A DNA stretch of 64,000 nt from Agrostemma githago (lineage: Eukaryota > Streptophyta > Magnoliopsida > Caryophyllales > Caryophyllaceae): NCBI GenBank assembly GCA_958450325.1, contig OY288256.1, positions 52,222,953 to 52,286,952 of the forward strand, read 5' to 3'. This document shows positions 34,311 to 44,760 of this stretch, one piece after another. How positions within the stretch are numbered: the first letter of the stretch is position 1; each line of letters begins with the position of its first letter. The position numbers and the translations under genes were made by a program. A model generated the notes under the pieces. The model saw only the letters and a program-made list of their open reading frames with translations, had not been told where the DNA came from and did no database searches.

Positions 34311-34820
34311 AAGTGTTACTTCAACTCATAAGTTGTGTTACTTTAACCCTTAAAGGATGTCACTCCAACGTCAGCGCCAAAAACCCTTTTCAGTATTACG
34401 TGTTTGTGTTACTCTAATTAGAATTAGATATTACTGTAATTCATAACTTGTGTTACTTCAACCCCATGACTGCTTCAACATAAAGCAACCAAAATATCAG
34501 TGAAACAATAATATCAGTGAAACATTGTTATTAATCCATGATTGATCAAATGAATCAAATTCTACCTTTTCCAGTATTGTCATGTGCGTTTGCATCTTAG
34601 GCAAAACCACATGCACAAAATCAAACAGCGTTACACCCATGCAAATAATGTGTTACTATAATTCCTAAGTGGTGTTACTCTAACGTGTACAATACGTTAC
34701 TCTAACATCATCATCAAAACCCTTTTTCTGAACGTTCATTTGTGTTACTGTAATTGCAAGTAAGTGTTACTTTAATGCAGAAGGCATGTTACTTCAACGA
34801 CGTTTATGCGTTAATTGAAA
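34291..34820 (+). repeat. Array 2 of 13-bp motif, 22-bp period, four triplets
   Basis: Triplets of GTGTTACTNTAAY-like units start at 34313, 34335 and 34357; 34406, 34428 and 34450; 34650, 34672 and 34694 (preceded by a weaker unit at 34628); and 34742, 34764 and 34786 (followed by a weak unit at 34808). Each interval is exactly 22 bp. Orientation is the same as in array 1. Confidence 0.92.
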
Positions 34821-35116
34821 TCAAAACAATAGTATCAATGGATATCATGGAAAATTAGAATAAAAAGCATAAAGCCCTGTAATCTATAAAGATCGAGAGA
34901 GCAAATAACCATTGATACGAAACTGTGATATCAAAACGCAATGACATAAAAAAAACGCAAATTGATACGAAACTGTGATACGAAATGACAATGAAAGCAC
35001 TATAAACATGAAAATCGACGTAAAAAAACGCAATTTGACGCGATAAACCATTGATATTTAATCGAAATCCATGAATAAAAATTGAATCAAAACGTGAATG
35101 AAATACTGAAACTCAC

Positions 35117-35180
35117 CATTGTTATACTCGATCCATTGCTTATCAACCGTTGAAGACGATGACGCGGTCATTGAATCCAT
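35117..35180 (-). CDS. Possible first exon of a transposon gene
   Basis: On the minus strand an ATG at 35180 opens MDSMTASSSSTVDKQWIEYN and runs to a good splice donor (ATG followed by GTGAGT) at 35117. It lies about 315 bp inside the right TIR end, where a transposon gene would start. Candidate downstream coding is at 34310-33949. No domain is recognised. Confidence 0.3.
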
Positions 35181-35494
35181 TGTAACAGAATTCCGAGTAC
35201 AAAATCGATGACTGAACGTGAATAAAGAAAGGGTTTTTTTTTTTGGTGTTTGAATGAACGTGATATGATGAATGAATGTGAATGATGAATGAATGTGAAT
35301 GATGAATGAATGTGAATGAATGTGATAGGGAGTTATTATTTCCTAAATTCATGGAGCTATTTTAGGAACGTAAATCTTCTTGTTTTTTTTTTTTTTATGA
35401 ATGCATCTTGTCCATCCATTCTCATCCCATCCAATGGATGGGATGAGGACTTAGGGACTCACAAAGAGTAAAGGACTCATAAGAGCCTTACTCT

Positions 35495-36327
35495 ATATAT
35501 ATATATAACAAATTAATCACCGAATTTAATCACAAATGTAATCACAATTTAATCTTAATTTACGAAAACCCTAACTCATCAATTTAATATCAATTTAACC
35601 GATGTCGACACAAAAATCCATGGCTTAGGTCAGACAGAAACAGCTTAAACAGGTCAAATAAGGTCAAAATTTTGGATAGAGATATCAAAATTCCGAAAGC
35701 AACGCTGACACCTATTTTCGACCCCGATCACATGGAAGTGGTTTTGGAAAAATCCGGCATTGTTACGACACCTTTTGGTCCGTCGTAAGTCACACAAAAT
35801 CTCACGGAAGGCCCTAGAGGTCATTCAAGCTCACAAAAAGCGATAAAGAAGTCTCCCTCATCATCACAAACACTAATCGAGCAAGATTACGCAAGACAAG
35901 TACGGGAATATCCGTGAGAACGGTCCCTAACCCTAGCATTTCGAACTAATCACAAATTACTGAAACCCTAATTAATAAATGTAATCCCAATTCAACCAAA
36001 TTCATCAAACCCTAATCAAAATTGAGATAATGGGCAAAACTAATCTACCTAATCGAAATTGGGCTAAACTAATCTACCTAATCGAAATTAGACCTAAACA
36101 ATATTAACTATCAAACTAACAATAAAAATTGATAAAAATCAAAAATAAGTAGTTATAATGAATAAGAATTAATTAAAATAAGAAAACATATCGAAAATTT
36201 GGAAGAAGAAGGGAAAATGGAAGAGAGGAGGTGCGGTTTGAGTGTAGAGAGATGTTAGAGAATGGGAAAAAAAATGAAGAATGAATGGGGCGTAGGGTCT
36301 CGGCGTATATTTGAAGCGAGTCGGGTG
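35495..36327 (-). other. 5' leader region of the outer CACTA
   Basis: No gene. This is the inverse counterpart of inner positions about 21600-22400 (for example ACACCTTTTGGTCCGTCGTA near 35769). It is probably promoter and 5' untranslated sequence of the deleted transposase. Confidence 0.7.
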
Positions 36328-36610
36328 AACGGGCGTCCGACAGTGGACGCTCGCGAAAAAAAATTTTAGTCACGGATGGCGTCCGATAGTGGACGCCATA
36401 TTCACCAAAATGGCATCCGACAGTTGACGCCCATTATGGCGAATATGGCGTCCACTATCGGACGCCCGTTTGCCTAAATGGCGTCCGATAGTGGACGCCC
36501 GTCATCCTGAATTTTTTCCTTCCCAACCTTTGTCGGACGCCCGTTTTTTTTTTCCAGACTCCATGTAGGCGTCCATATGCCCAGGACGCCCGCCAGGTGG
36601 ACGCCCGGGG
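36328..36610. repeat. Subterminal repeats, outer CACTA right end
   Basis: Repeated GGCGTCCGATAGTGGACGCC-type near-palindromes up to the terminal inverted repeat. Confidence 0.85.
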
Positions 36611-36627
36611 CTGATTTTCTTGTAGTG

Positions 36628-36835
36628 TAGGGGGTCCCCCTGCCTTAGGCCTAGATTAGGAGTGATCCTAATTTTAGGAACACCATTGATGAGAAGATCA
36701 TAGGTAACGGCGGTGACACAGTTGAGAATAAGATAAATCATTTGTCTCGGGAAATCCATAGATTCTAGCATGTGCTGAAGAAAATTCCAACTTATTCGAT
36801 CAAAGGCCTTACTAAAACTATTTTTAGAGCAATTT
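36628..36835 (-). pseudogene. LINE reverse transcriptase, first half fragment
   Basis: On the minus strand the frame reads SKAFDRISWNFLQHMLESM, then LINGVPKIRITPNLGLRQGD. These are the early RT motifs of plant L1-type elements. The frame continues in the fragment at 20049-19712 across the TAG duplication. Similarity stops at about 36836, so the LINE is also truncated on this side. Confidence 0.85.
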
Positions 36836-36870
36836 TACTTCTGCTTCCCATGGGTGAATTTGGAAGCAGG

Positions 36871-37537
36871 CAGGGGCGGATCCAGGCCCAGGCTTGTTGG
36901 GCTATAGCCCAATAAGATTTCTAAGGAAACAATCATTATGAATTACAGTGTTACAAAGCATCAGGACTTGGCAAGTGTCTCAGTGGTTTTGTGCTTTGTT
37001 CTTGCTCCAGAAGACTGGAGCCCGAATCCTGCTTAGCTCAATTTTCTGGTAATTGAAAATCTTAATGTCACTATTAAGCGCAACTCTTATCATTCTCCAC
37101 CACGGGTAGTACTACTTTGATACGAGTATTATACATATAGTATTTCTTACTCCGTATTTTATACTTTACGAGTGCCTAATAATTATTTTATTTTCGTCTC
37201 ATTATATTTATGATCAAATTATAAAAAATGTTTACGTCACTAAGAATGATTTTGCCAAAATTATTTCACAGAATCAATTGAAGTGGTATTTCGTTAATAA
37301 TTAGAATAATGTTGACAAAATTATACTCCCTAACACAGTGGAGTACTTATCAAATTTAGCTAAAAATATCACGAAAGTGATATGTAAAATACGGAGTACT
37401 ATATTTTGAACAATATGTACAAATATGCATAGTTACCGACTTATCAGTATTCCAATCTAATAGAATGTGCACCGCTCGAACAAATGCGTGAAAAAAAAAA
37501 TAGCCCTACGTATATTCAAATCCTGGGTCCGCCCCTG
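36871..37537. mobile_element. hAT-like non-autonomous element, 667 bp, 8-bp TSD
   Basis: Terminal inverted repeats CAGGGGCGGATCCAGG and the inverse of CCTGGGTCCGCCCCTG are flanked by GAAGCAGG (36863-36870) and AAAGCAGG (37538-37545), an 8-bp duplication with one mismatch. The length and duplication fit hAT elements. No coding region. A tRNA-like pair of promoter boxes lies at 36968-37036. Confidence 0.8.
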
Positions 37538-37545
37538 AAAGCAGG

Positions 37546-37725
37546 TAATGTTTATTTATAGTTTAAAAGATAACTGATACTTAATTAGCAAATCTTCTAA
37601 AACATTATTATACTCGTTTACTGTGAGACATAGAGAAAAATACTCTAAAATAAAATAACATCAAAAGCAAATGTATATTTTATGAGAGGTTTCCTTAACA
37701 AAATTAATGATAATCTAAACACACC

Positions 37726-37759
<34 letters not shown>

Positions 37760-37786
37760 TACTCAATTAGCAACTAATGCTTATCA
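37546..37786. other. Downstream flank of the P450 gene, with (AAT)n
   Basis: No gene seen. It contains an AAT trinucleotide repeat (about 37726-37759) just beyond the stop codon of the P450 gene. It may include that gene's 3' untranslated region. Confidence 0.6.
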
Positions 37787-40700
37787 TTATTGCCTAGGCA
37801 ATATAATAGCCTTAAGTGAATTCTTCATAACCATAGTAAAAGCAAACGTTTCAGTCGGGTCGGGCAGGCTGCCCGGAATCGGGATCCACCTAAAAGCATG
37901 CACCATCCTAGCCAGCAACAAACCAACATGTAACGTGCCCAAGGTCCAAGCGGGGCAGATTCTCCTGCCCGCACCAAAGGGTATCATCTTAATAACACTA
38001 CCCTTGTTACCCGTCCAATCCACATCAAACCCTTCACCTCCGGGTAAGAACCTCTCAGGTCGGAAGACATCCGGGTCGGGCCATGTGGCCGGGTCCTGAG
38101 TCACCCAAGCTGTGTAAATTTCGACATTCGCGTGGGAAGGTATGGTGTACCCTCCTAGGGTTGTGTTTTCCGAAGCTGCGTGTGATAGCAGGAAGTGACT
38201 CGGTGGGTGCCTTCGGAGGGTCTCCTTTATGATCGCGTTTAGGTATGGCATTTCCTCTACATCTGATTCTGTGATGATGTTGTTTTTGTCAACCTTGTTT
38301 ATTATTTCTTCGTACAATTTTTGTTGTATCTGCAATAATACGATAAAAAAAAAAAGTAAATTTCTTAGTACATTGTCCTTATTAAAAGTGACGCTCAATT
38401 CATTTTATAAGCAACAGTAAATAGCTCATACAAGTTCTACAATGAATTAAGTAATTACTGAATATAAATAAAAAAAATCGCTAACAAGTAGTCTTACTAT
38501 TTCATCATGTAATTTCAAATTTTTGTTGTATCTGTAATACATAGTAGAATCAATAAAAAGATAAATTTGATACTTTCATTTTAAAAGTTAATCGAGTTTA
38601 TCACTAATTACCCCCTTTTATGTTACCCATTTTTCAAATTACCCAAAAAATGGTTTCCGTTAAAATTATCCCCGTGAAGTTGTAAAAAAATTAGATTTTG
38701 CCCCAGGTGTCCTTTTCTCCTCTTTCCAGTAAGTTATGCGCTTTTTCTTCCCATTTTGCCCCTCCCCTCACTAACACCCTCTCTCCTCTCCTTAACCCTC
38801 TTTCACTCATTCAAACACACTCAACCCTACCAAAACCCCCAAATTCCCCCAATTTCAAGAACCCTAACCCTAATTCCCAAAATTGACGCAAAATCGATCA
38901 CGACGACCAATTTGCAGTCAATTTCATTCCCCCAAATTCCTCCATTTAATTTCCCTCAATTTTTACTGTATTTAAAATTCATTCTCTCCATTTTTGTCAT
39001 CTTCATCTCCTCCTATAATCACATAAAACCCTTCATCTCCTCCTATAAATCCTAATTTCAAATTATTTTATTTAATTTAAATACCACTACTTGATTTCAT
39101 TAATTTAATTTAATCAGCAAAGAAGTGATTTTTAGGGTTTATCCAAGAAAGGGGATTTATGGAGACAGCTAGTCGGGGATTTAATTAGAAAAGCCTTTTT
39201 TTTTTCTTGGAGTGTATGGACCTTTCAGACTGAGCCTATTTGTTCGGTGTGCGTTGGTGCAAAGCCGGAAGGTGGTAAGGGGATGGGGAAGAGGAGAGTG
39301 AGAAAGTGTAGGTCATAATGAGAAGATTTATTCAAAGTTCGGTTTCTTGTGGAACAATACATACTTGAGCTTAATTTAAGAACAGTGCAACACGATTAGA
39401 AAACGAAAAATGAGACTGAAAATAAATGGTGATGAAAAGCTCGATTTCTGGGAGGAAAGAAAAGAGTTCGGGCTGATGTAGATGACGACTAACGAGGGTC
39501 AGGGTCAACTTCACCTTGACTTGGTAATTTCGATTTCAAAATTGAGATAAATTTCGATTTCAAAAACCCTAACCGCGAAAAGAGAAGAGTCGAAAATGGG
39601 AAGAGGAAGGAAGAGAAATTATCTTAAGAAATAGATCGATTGACTGCAAATTGGTCGTCGTGATCGATTTTGCGTCGATTTTGGGAATTAGGGTTAGGGT
39701 TCTTGAAATTGGGGGAATTTGGGGGTTTTGGTAGGGTTGAGTGTGTTTGAGTGAGTGAAAGAGGGTTAAGGAGAGGAGAGAGGGTGTTAGTGAGGGGAGG
39801 GGCAAAATGGGAAGAAAAAGTGCATAACTCACCGGAAAGAGGAGAAAAGGACACCTGGGGGCAAAATCTAATTTTTTTACAACTTCACGCGGGTAATTTT
39901 AACGGAAACCATTTTGGGGGTAATTTGAAAAAATGGGTAACATAAAAGGGGGTAATTAGTGATAAACTCAAGTTAATATCATACATTCATACCGTGTATT
40001 ACATTTATAAGCAGAGGTAACAGTAATCTCTCTGTCTAGATATGTAGAAGAGTCGTACTTTTCTTTTTGAATCAGAGTCACATTTTACTTTATTTATCTT
40101 TTGTCCAATTTGTGTGGTTCTCATTAATTGTGACCCCACATTTCTACCCACCTTAATTCTAACTAGAAGAACCCAAATTCTTGTTTGTGACGGAGATATT
40201 TGTCATAAACGTATGACGGGTCAAGTAGGTGGAATAAGACAAAAGTGAGGTTTGTGGGACCTAGATAAATAATTGTCTTTTTCTCCTCAAGTGGTACTTA
40301 CTTGAACCGTCTCAAACTTGCGACGGATATATCCGTCGCAAGAGAGACCAACTGCTAGAAGAAAGGGGTGACTCTTATAGTAAGACGGAGGGAGTAATAG
40401 TATAGTCCGTACTATTGTATAATGGCTACTAAACATAATAGATACGAGTATTCGCTAATTAGAGTCACCGTTATTTTTTCATACACTTTTTACCCAAAAA
40501 AAAAGTTGTACGAAACCGTCTCACGGTAATTTATCGTGAGATCTCTCATATAAGAGGTGTTTACTAAATTTGTAACCACCTCCTATGTTAGAGGTCTCAC
40601 GATAAAATTATCGTGAGACGGTCTTACAGGAGAGTTACTGCACTTTCTATTGTATTTGAAGTTGGACGATAATTTTTTTCTTAGTAAATATTCTTATTTG

Positions 40701-42819
40701 TGATGAAATTAATATCAAATTACTCTGTTGCATAACGTTAATTACTCTGTATATTTCAATAATTACCATCATTATTTCTTTTCGACCGTCCTTAATAACT
40801 CTATTTATCGTACGTGTAGACTGATGTAGTAATAAGTTGATTGTCGCAAATATGATGGATGAAAATTAAAAGCAATAAATGTAAATGGCTTATGTGTATA
40901 ATTAAATTGCTTACAATAGGGCAATAAATGGTTCTTGTGAAGGATTATTTGTTGTCGATACTATTTTGGTCAAGTTTGAATGAAAGTCAAAAAAATTGAC
41001 AACTTGCAATCTTTCATCTTGAAATTGAAACTTGGGTTAAATACTACTCATGTGGTAGATAAGACAAAATATGGGTAGATATTTTGCTTTTGTCTTATCT
41101 ATCCACATGGATAGTATTTGAGCCATCGTACAGTTACGACGGATATGACCATGACAAGTAAGAATTTGTATTGAAATATTACCTATAATTCCTCATAAGT
41201 TGTCTTTTTTTTTTCAAGGTAAGAAGGTCATTTTTCACTGTAAACGGTAATGTTTTTATGCTCTAAGTAGCATTTACAATTACAGTTGTCTAAAAAAGAA
41301 AGAAAGAAAAATAATACTCTGTATTGTATATATACAATATTATACGAGTAATTATTATGTTTGTACCTCATGTATGGACAATGGTTCCTCTTTATGGTCG
41401 TCATAAACTCGTAATTACTTCAATAAGTCGATATTTAATTAAGGTTTAGAGTAACAATCTTATATACGAGACAAACTATCAAGTATACACCCTTAGATGC
41501 TTAGACATACTCACTATGCCAAAAATCGAATCGATTTTATTATTAAAAAACGGAGTAAAAGAGATTAATCCCGTATTTGTATTAAATCATACGGAGTACG
41601 TACTTTTATATATGCACCAAATGTCACACTGTTCTTTTCTGTCGAATTGAAGTCAATTATTTACGTTTTATTTGATAAGCTAGAACGAGAACGTTAATAT
41701 TGAGTAGAACATAAAATAGAAAATTAACTAAGTTAAATTAGACAATAAGAGCTTTAAACAAGTACGGAGTAGTATATATACTTAGCTTGAGTTTAAAAAC
41801 AAACATACCCCTTGGTCCAAAACAAGGTGGAGAAGGGCCCACTCAATGACGGTCGCGCTAGTGTCTGTCCCGGCATTTATAATCTCCGAGCACAGGGTGA
41901 CCAGCTCTGGCTCCCCGAGCCCCTCGGCCCGGCCAGGGAGGTCGAGCCGGAGGAGAGAGTCCACGTAGGCCGCCCCAATCGGGCTGGCCATCTCGAACAG
42001 GCCCACCCTAGTTGGGCCCAGATTACCCTCCACAAAAGCTTTCCGGGCCCGGACGAGCGGGCTCAATATCTCCATTTGCCTCCTCCTTAACTCCTCGGCC
42101 CGTCTAAGTTGTCCCGTTACTGCGAACAACGGGGTTAAAACGGGTAAAAAATCCGGGAGCTTAGGTAAAGTCATAATCATGACTTCTTTCAAAACACACT
42201 CAATATTTTTTACCCACTCCTCAGTAATTTTTGCACCAAAACATATGCATATGATAATGCTACATATCGTAAGCCTACAATTAGGCATGACCTCAACCAC
42301 ACCATTATGCTCATGGGCCTCATTTCTCAACCGGCCCATATGGTTGTTTAAGGCCCATTCCCTAATCCACCCACACTGTCGGATCCGGGCCGGGCTTACG
42401 ACCTCCGTGGCAAAGTTCCGTCGTAGGGCCCGCCACGCTGGCCCGTACTCAGCCGAGTTGATGGCGCATTTCCCGAGGCTAAAGACGAGCCGGGTCGGGG
42501 ACTCAGAGGGCCGGGTGGCGAAGAGCGGGCCCCGACGGACCAGGGCTTCGTGGATGAGGTCGGGCCCGGTGACGACAATGAGGGTGCGTTGGCCCATCTG
42601 CATGGTGAATATGGGCCCATAATGTTTACGTAGGTCTTTCACAATGTACATGAATGGCTTCTTTTGGAGGATGACTTGGAATAGGTTGCCAAAGACGGGC
42701 CAACCCGGTGGACCGGGAGGAAGGTTCTTGGGTCGGGTCACGCCGATTGGGAAGCGGGCCCACCATAGACAGAGTAATATGGCTACAATGGACACTAGGA
42801 AAATGTCTAAGATATCCAT
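37787..42819 (-). CDS. CYP77B: Cytochrome P450, CYP77B-type, two exons
   Basis: Exon 1 is 42819-41809 (337 codons), the intron 41808-38330 (GTATGT...TTGCAG, phase 0), and exon 2 38329-37787 (180 codons and a TAA stop), giving 517 residues, normal for the family. Residues 1-20 form an ER membrane anchor, followed by the proline hinge PPGPPGWPVFGNL. The oxygen-binding I helix reads INAGTDTSATVIEW (about 315), the K helix ETLRR, the PERF region FRPERF, and the heme loop FGAGRRICPAW with the thiolate Cys. GKCAINSAEYGPAWRALRRN and PIGAAYVDSLL support CYP77B over CYP77A. CYP77 enzymes oxidise fatty acids (epoxidation or in-chain hydroxylation, cutin-related). No lesion is visible and it appears intact. 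Confidence 0.9.
38594..39969. mobile_element. MULE-like element with arms of about 335 bp in the P450 intron
   Basis: Begins GAGTTTATCACTAATTACCC and ends with its inverse. The arms (about 38594-38932 and 39639-39969) are nearly identical inverted repeats. They are flanked by 9-bp AAGTTAATC and AAGTTAATA (one mismatch). Long TIRs and a 9-bp duplication fit Mutator-like elements. The centre has no recognised gene. Transcribed within the P450 intron it would fold into a long hairpin. Confidence 0.85.
40165..40350. repeat. Foldback MITE-like repeat in the intron
   Basis: Contains a 26-bp perfect palindrome (40317-40342, centred on GATATATC) and a related, diverged GTGACGGAGATATTTGTCAT copy near 40189. 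The ends are uncertain. Confidence 0.5.
40505..40637. repeat. Foldback MITE in the intron
   Basis: Arms with CCGTCTCACGGTAATTTATC and the inverse ATTATCGTGAGACGG enclose AGATCTCTCATATAAGAGGT and CCTCCTATGTTAGAGGTCT. The whole stretch folds on itself. Confidence 0.7.
41046..41120. repeat. Short inverted repeat in the intron
   Basis: CATGTGGTAGATAAGACAAAA and its inverse TTTTGTCTTATCTATCCACATG are separated by about 25 bp, a likely MITE hairpin. Confidence 0.65.
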
Positions 42820-42885
42820 GTCTTGTACTCCGTATTTTTTGTAGAGAGGGATTTGTATTGGAAAACTATGTGAGGAGGAGAGTTG

Positions 42886-42893
42886 CTTTTATA
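42886..42893 (-). promoter_or_regulatory. TATA box of the P450 gene
   Basis: The minus strand reads CCAATATAAAAGC. TATAAAAG lies about 67 bp upstream of the start codon, a normal distance with a short 5' untranslated region. Confidence 0.6.
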
Positions 42894-43439
42894 TTGGTGA
42901 TTATTTGTTTTTACTTTTTAGGAGTTACTCCGTATAATTTTGAGTTTATCTTACTGACGATAAATATATCCATTTTAGTATTAAAATGTGTCAAATATAT
43001 TCCAATTAGAAAGAAAATATCAAATATTTTGTTACAACTTAGACACATGAATTTGTCTTCTCCTAACTATTTAACCTGTAATAAGCTTAAGATTGGATAT
43101 CCTCTATATATAATAAGATCAACTCTTAAATGCCAATGGAGGGTGCCACGTAACATTTTGAGTATTCTTCATCCTCAGGAAGAGAAAAAAAACATAATAT
43201 AAAGTGGACAATAATAATCGATCCCTAAATCTCTCAACTAAAAGCAAATATCATAACCATTGCACCACTTATGTTCAATGTTTTACATAGTACGTAAATA
43301 TTTTTATGACTTATAGCACATAGTTAAATTATTCAATACAAGTGAATTTATTTAAAATGGAATATATTTTAGAAAAAATAAAATTAGAATAATGGATAAT
43401 AAACGGGGATGTTACATTTTGTGTTTTCAAAAATATAAT
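42894..43439. other. Upstream region of the P450 gene
   Basis: AT-rich and without a recognised gene or repeat. It presumably contains the promoter. Confidence 0.5.
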
Positions 43440-43890
43440 AAGGTTGCGTTTTGGTACTCGGAATTGATTTGAATATCAAGAATTCAATTCTTGTATTTGA
43501 ATTTCTAGAATTCAAATCTAAATCCAAATCCAAATCCAAAATGGTGTTTGGGTACCCCTGGATTTGGATTTCAGGCGAGTGGAGTCGGGTCAAGGTCACC
43601 AATTTTTATTTTTAAAAAATTTTCATTAGAAAAATGTAAATGTTCAAATACGGGAAAAATAAAATAAAGAAAAACAAATACTACGACAAGATTATGCAAA
43701 AAAACAAAGAAAGGACAAGTGACGGAATTGAAATGACTACCCATATACTAGGAATTTGAGAAAACCAAATTTGAACTACGTTGGATTTGGTCAAAATTTC
43801 AAATCAAAATCCTAAGGTTTCTAAACGTTCGAAATATTTCAAATCCGGAATTCAAATTCGAATTTAAGTTCTCAAACATGCCATAAAAGT
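43440..43890. repeat. MITE-like repeat, full-length second copy
   Basis: Starts AAGGTTGCGTTTTGGTACTC and ends around AACATGCCATAAAAG. The inverse of the end (TTTTATGGCATGTTTGAGAAC) loosely resembles the start, so the ends may be diverged inverted repeats. Matches 32577-32747 over its first 170 bp. Confidence 0.6.
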
Positions 43891-44502
43891 GATTGTGACA
43901 AATTGTAGGCCTAAATAGTAAAATCTTAGGTCTGTCATTAACCTGTAAGTAAAGGAGTAATTCTCAATTAAATTTAGTATATCATGGTAAAAAAACGTCA
44001 ATTAAACTATTACAAGTATTTTTTTTCCATACCATGTCATTACTTATACGTGTCGAGCGAGTTGCTTCTTGGATTAAGTTATATCAACTGGTTTAAAACA
44101 GAGGTCAAGTCAGTTACGAGTCAGACTATACATTTAACGATTCGGGTTAGGATGAGAATATGAGTCAAAAATAGATTTCAGCACCTCATTTTGGTACTTA
44201 TATGTTGTGAAAACATGTTTTCTAATATAATCATATTCAATATTACACAAATATTATCTTTAATTCATAAATACCACCACTAAATAATTGAGAAAAATAT
44301 CGTTCTATTAACTTTATAAATCGTTGAAAATATCAACTACTAACCATATTTATTTTCAAATTGATTTTTAAGTACAAACAATTTTCCATTTTCGCAAAAT
44401 ACGTGAAGAGAAATAATATAGATATACGTTCTTTCACTTTATATAACTAAGTAATTTTTAAAGGAACACTCGCACAATTTATGCGGGATTAAAACTAGTA
44501 TA
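43891..44502. other. Intergenic, nothing recognised
   Basis: AT-rich sequence without a credible ORF or repeat match within the window. Confidence 0.5.
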
Positions 44503-44760
44503 CTCCCTCCGTTCAATTCCAACCTTCCCCTTCCTTGTCTTGACACTATTTGCAATCACGGATAACTTTCGATATTTACGACAATCTATTAGAGAAAATA
44601 TATGCATGTGGGATCTTGTTTGATTCGTCTTTAAAAGTAGATTATTAATATCCAATTTCCATAATTTTTACTAATATGTTACGAAAGATATTAACGATGC
44701 AAAATATGCGTTGACAAACGTGAAAAAGCAAAAGGGAAGCTTGGACTTGAACGGAGAGAG
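44503..44760. mobile_element. Stowaway-like MITE
   Basis: Terminal CTCCCTCCGTTCAATTCCAA and the inverse end (TTGGACTTGAACGGAGAGAG), flanked by TA on both sides, the standard Stowaway (Tc1/mariner) arrangement. 258 bp, non-coding. Confidence 0.85.

Larger units (their letters stand above)
32815..35494. mobile_element. 2.7 kb TIR DNA transposon with 22-bp-period motif arrays, superfamily unassigned
   Basis: The left end (AGAGTGAAGATCAAGTGAGTCC) and the inverse of the right end (AGAGTAAGGCTCTTATGAGTCC) form imperfect terminal inverted repeats of about 60 bp, both continuing with a GAGTCC...TAAGTCCT pattern. The element sits between AT runs, so the target duplication is probably AT-only and cannot be sized. 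Inside are two regions of clustered 13-bp motifs with exact 22-bp period and traces of coding sequence on both strands. No transposase domain is recognised. It lies within the outer CACTA. Confidence 0.7.
20050..36627 (-). mobile_element. Outer CACTA element with nested insertions, TSD TAG
   Basis: Ends are CACTACAAGAATAGAG at 20050 and GATTTTCTTGTAGTG ending at 36627, flanked by TAG at 20047-20049 and 36628-36630. Its own sequence occupies 20050-21264, 28504-29254, 31968-32576 and 35495-36627, in inverse orientation to the inner element. Inserted in it are the inner CACTA, a solo LTR, a MITE-like fragment and a 2.7 kb TIR element. Compared with the inner copy it lacks the whole tnp2 transposase gene (inner about 22660-26175), so it is a deletion derivative that needed transposase in trans. 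The accessory gene is partly kept. Confidence 0.9.

Noticed and set aside
33413..34820. CRISPR-like repeat and spacer pattern
   Set aside because: Repeats of 13 bp with 9-bp spacers in a eukaryotic transposon are far too short and lack any associated genes.
38864..38880. Telomere-like CCCTAACCCTAA
   Set aside because: Only two units, present in both arms of the intronic MULE-like element. Not an interstitial telomere tract.
42179..42622. Plus-strand ORFs of 147 and 92 residues over P450 exon 1
   Set aside because: Antisense shadows of the P450 coding sequence.
37787..42819. Two separate partial P450 genes
   Set aside because: GT and AG borders at 41808 and 38330 join the halves in phase 0, giving a normal 517-residue protein, so it is one gene with a long intron.
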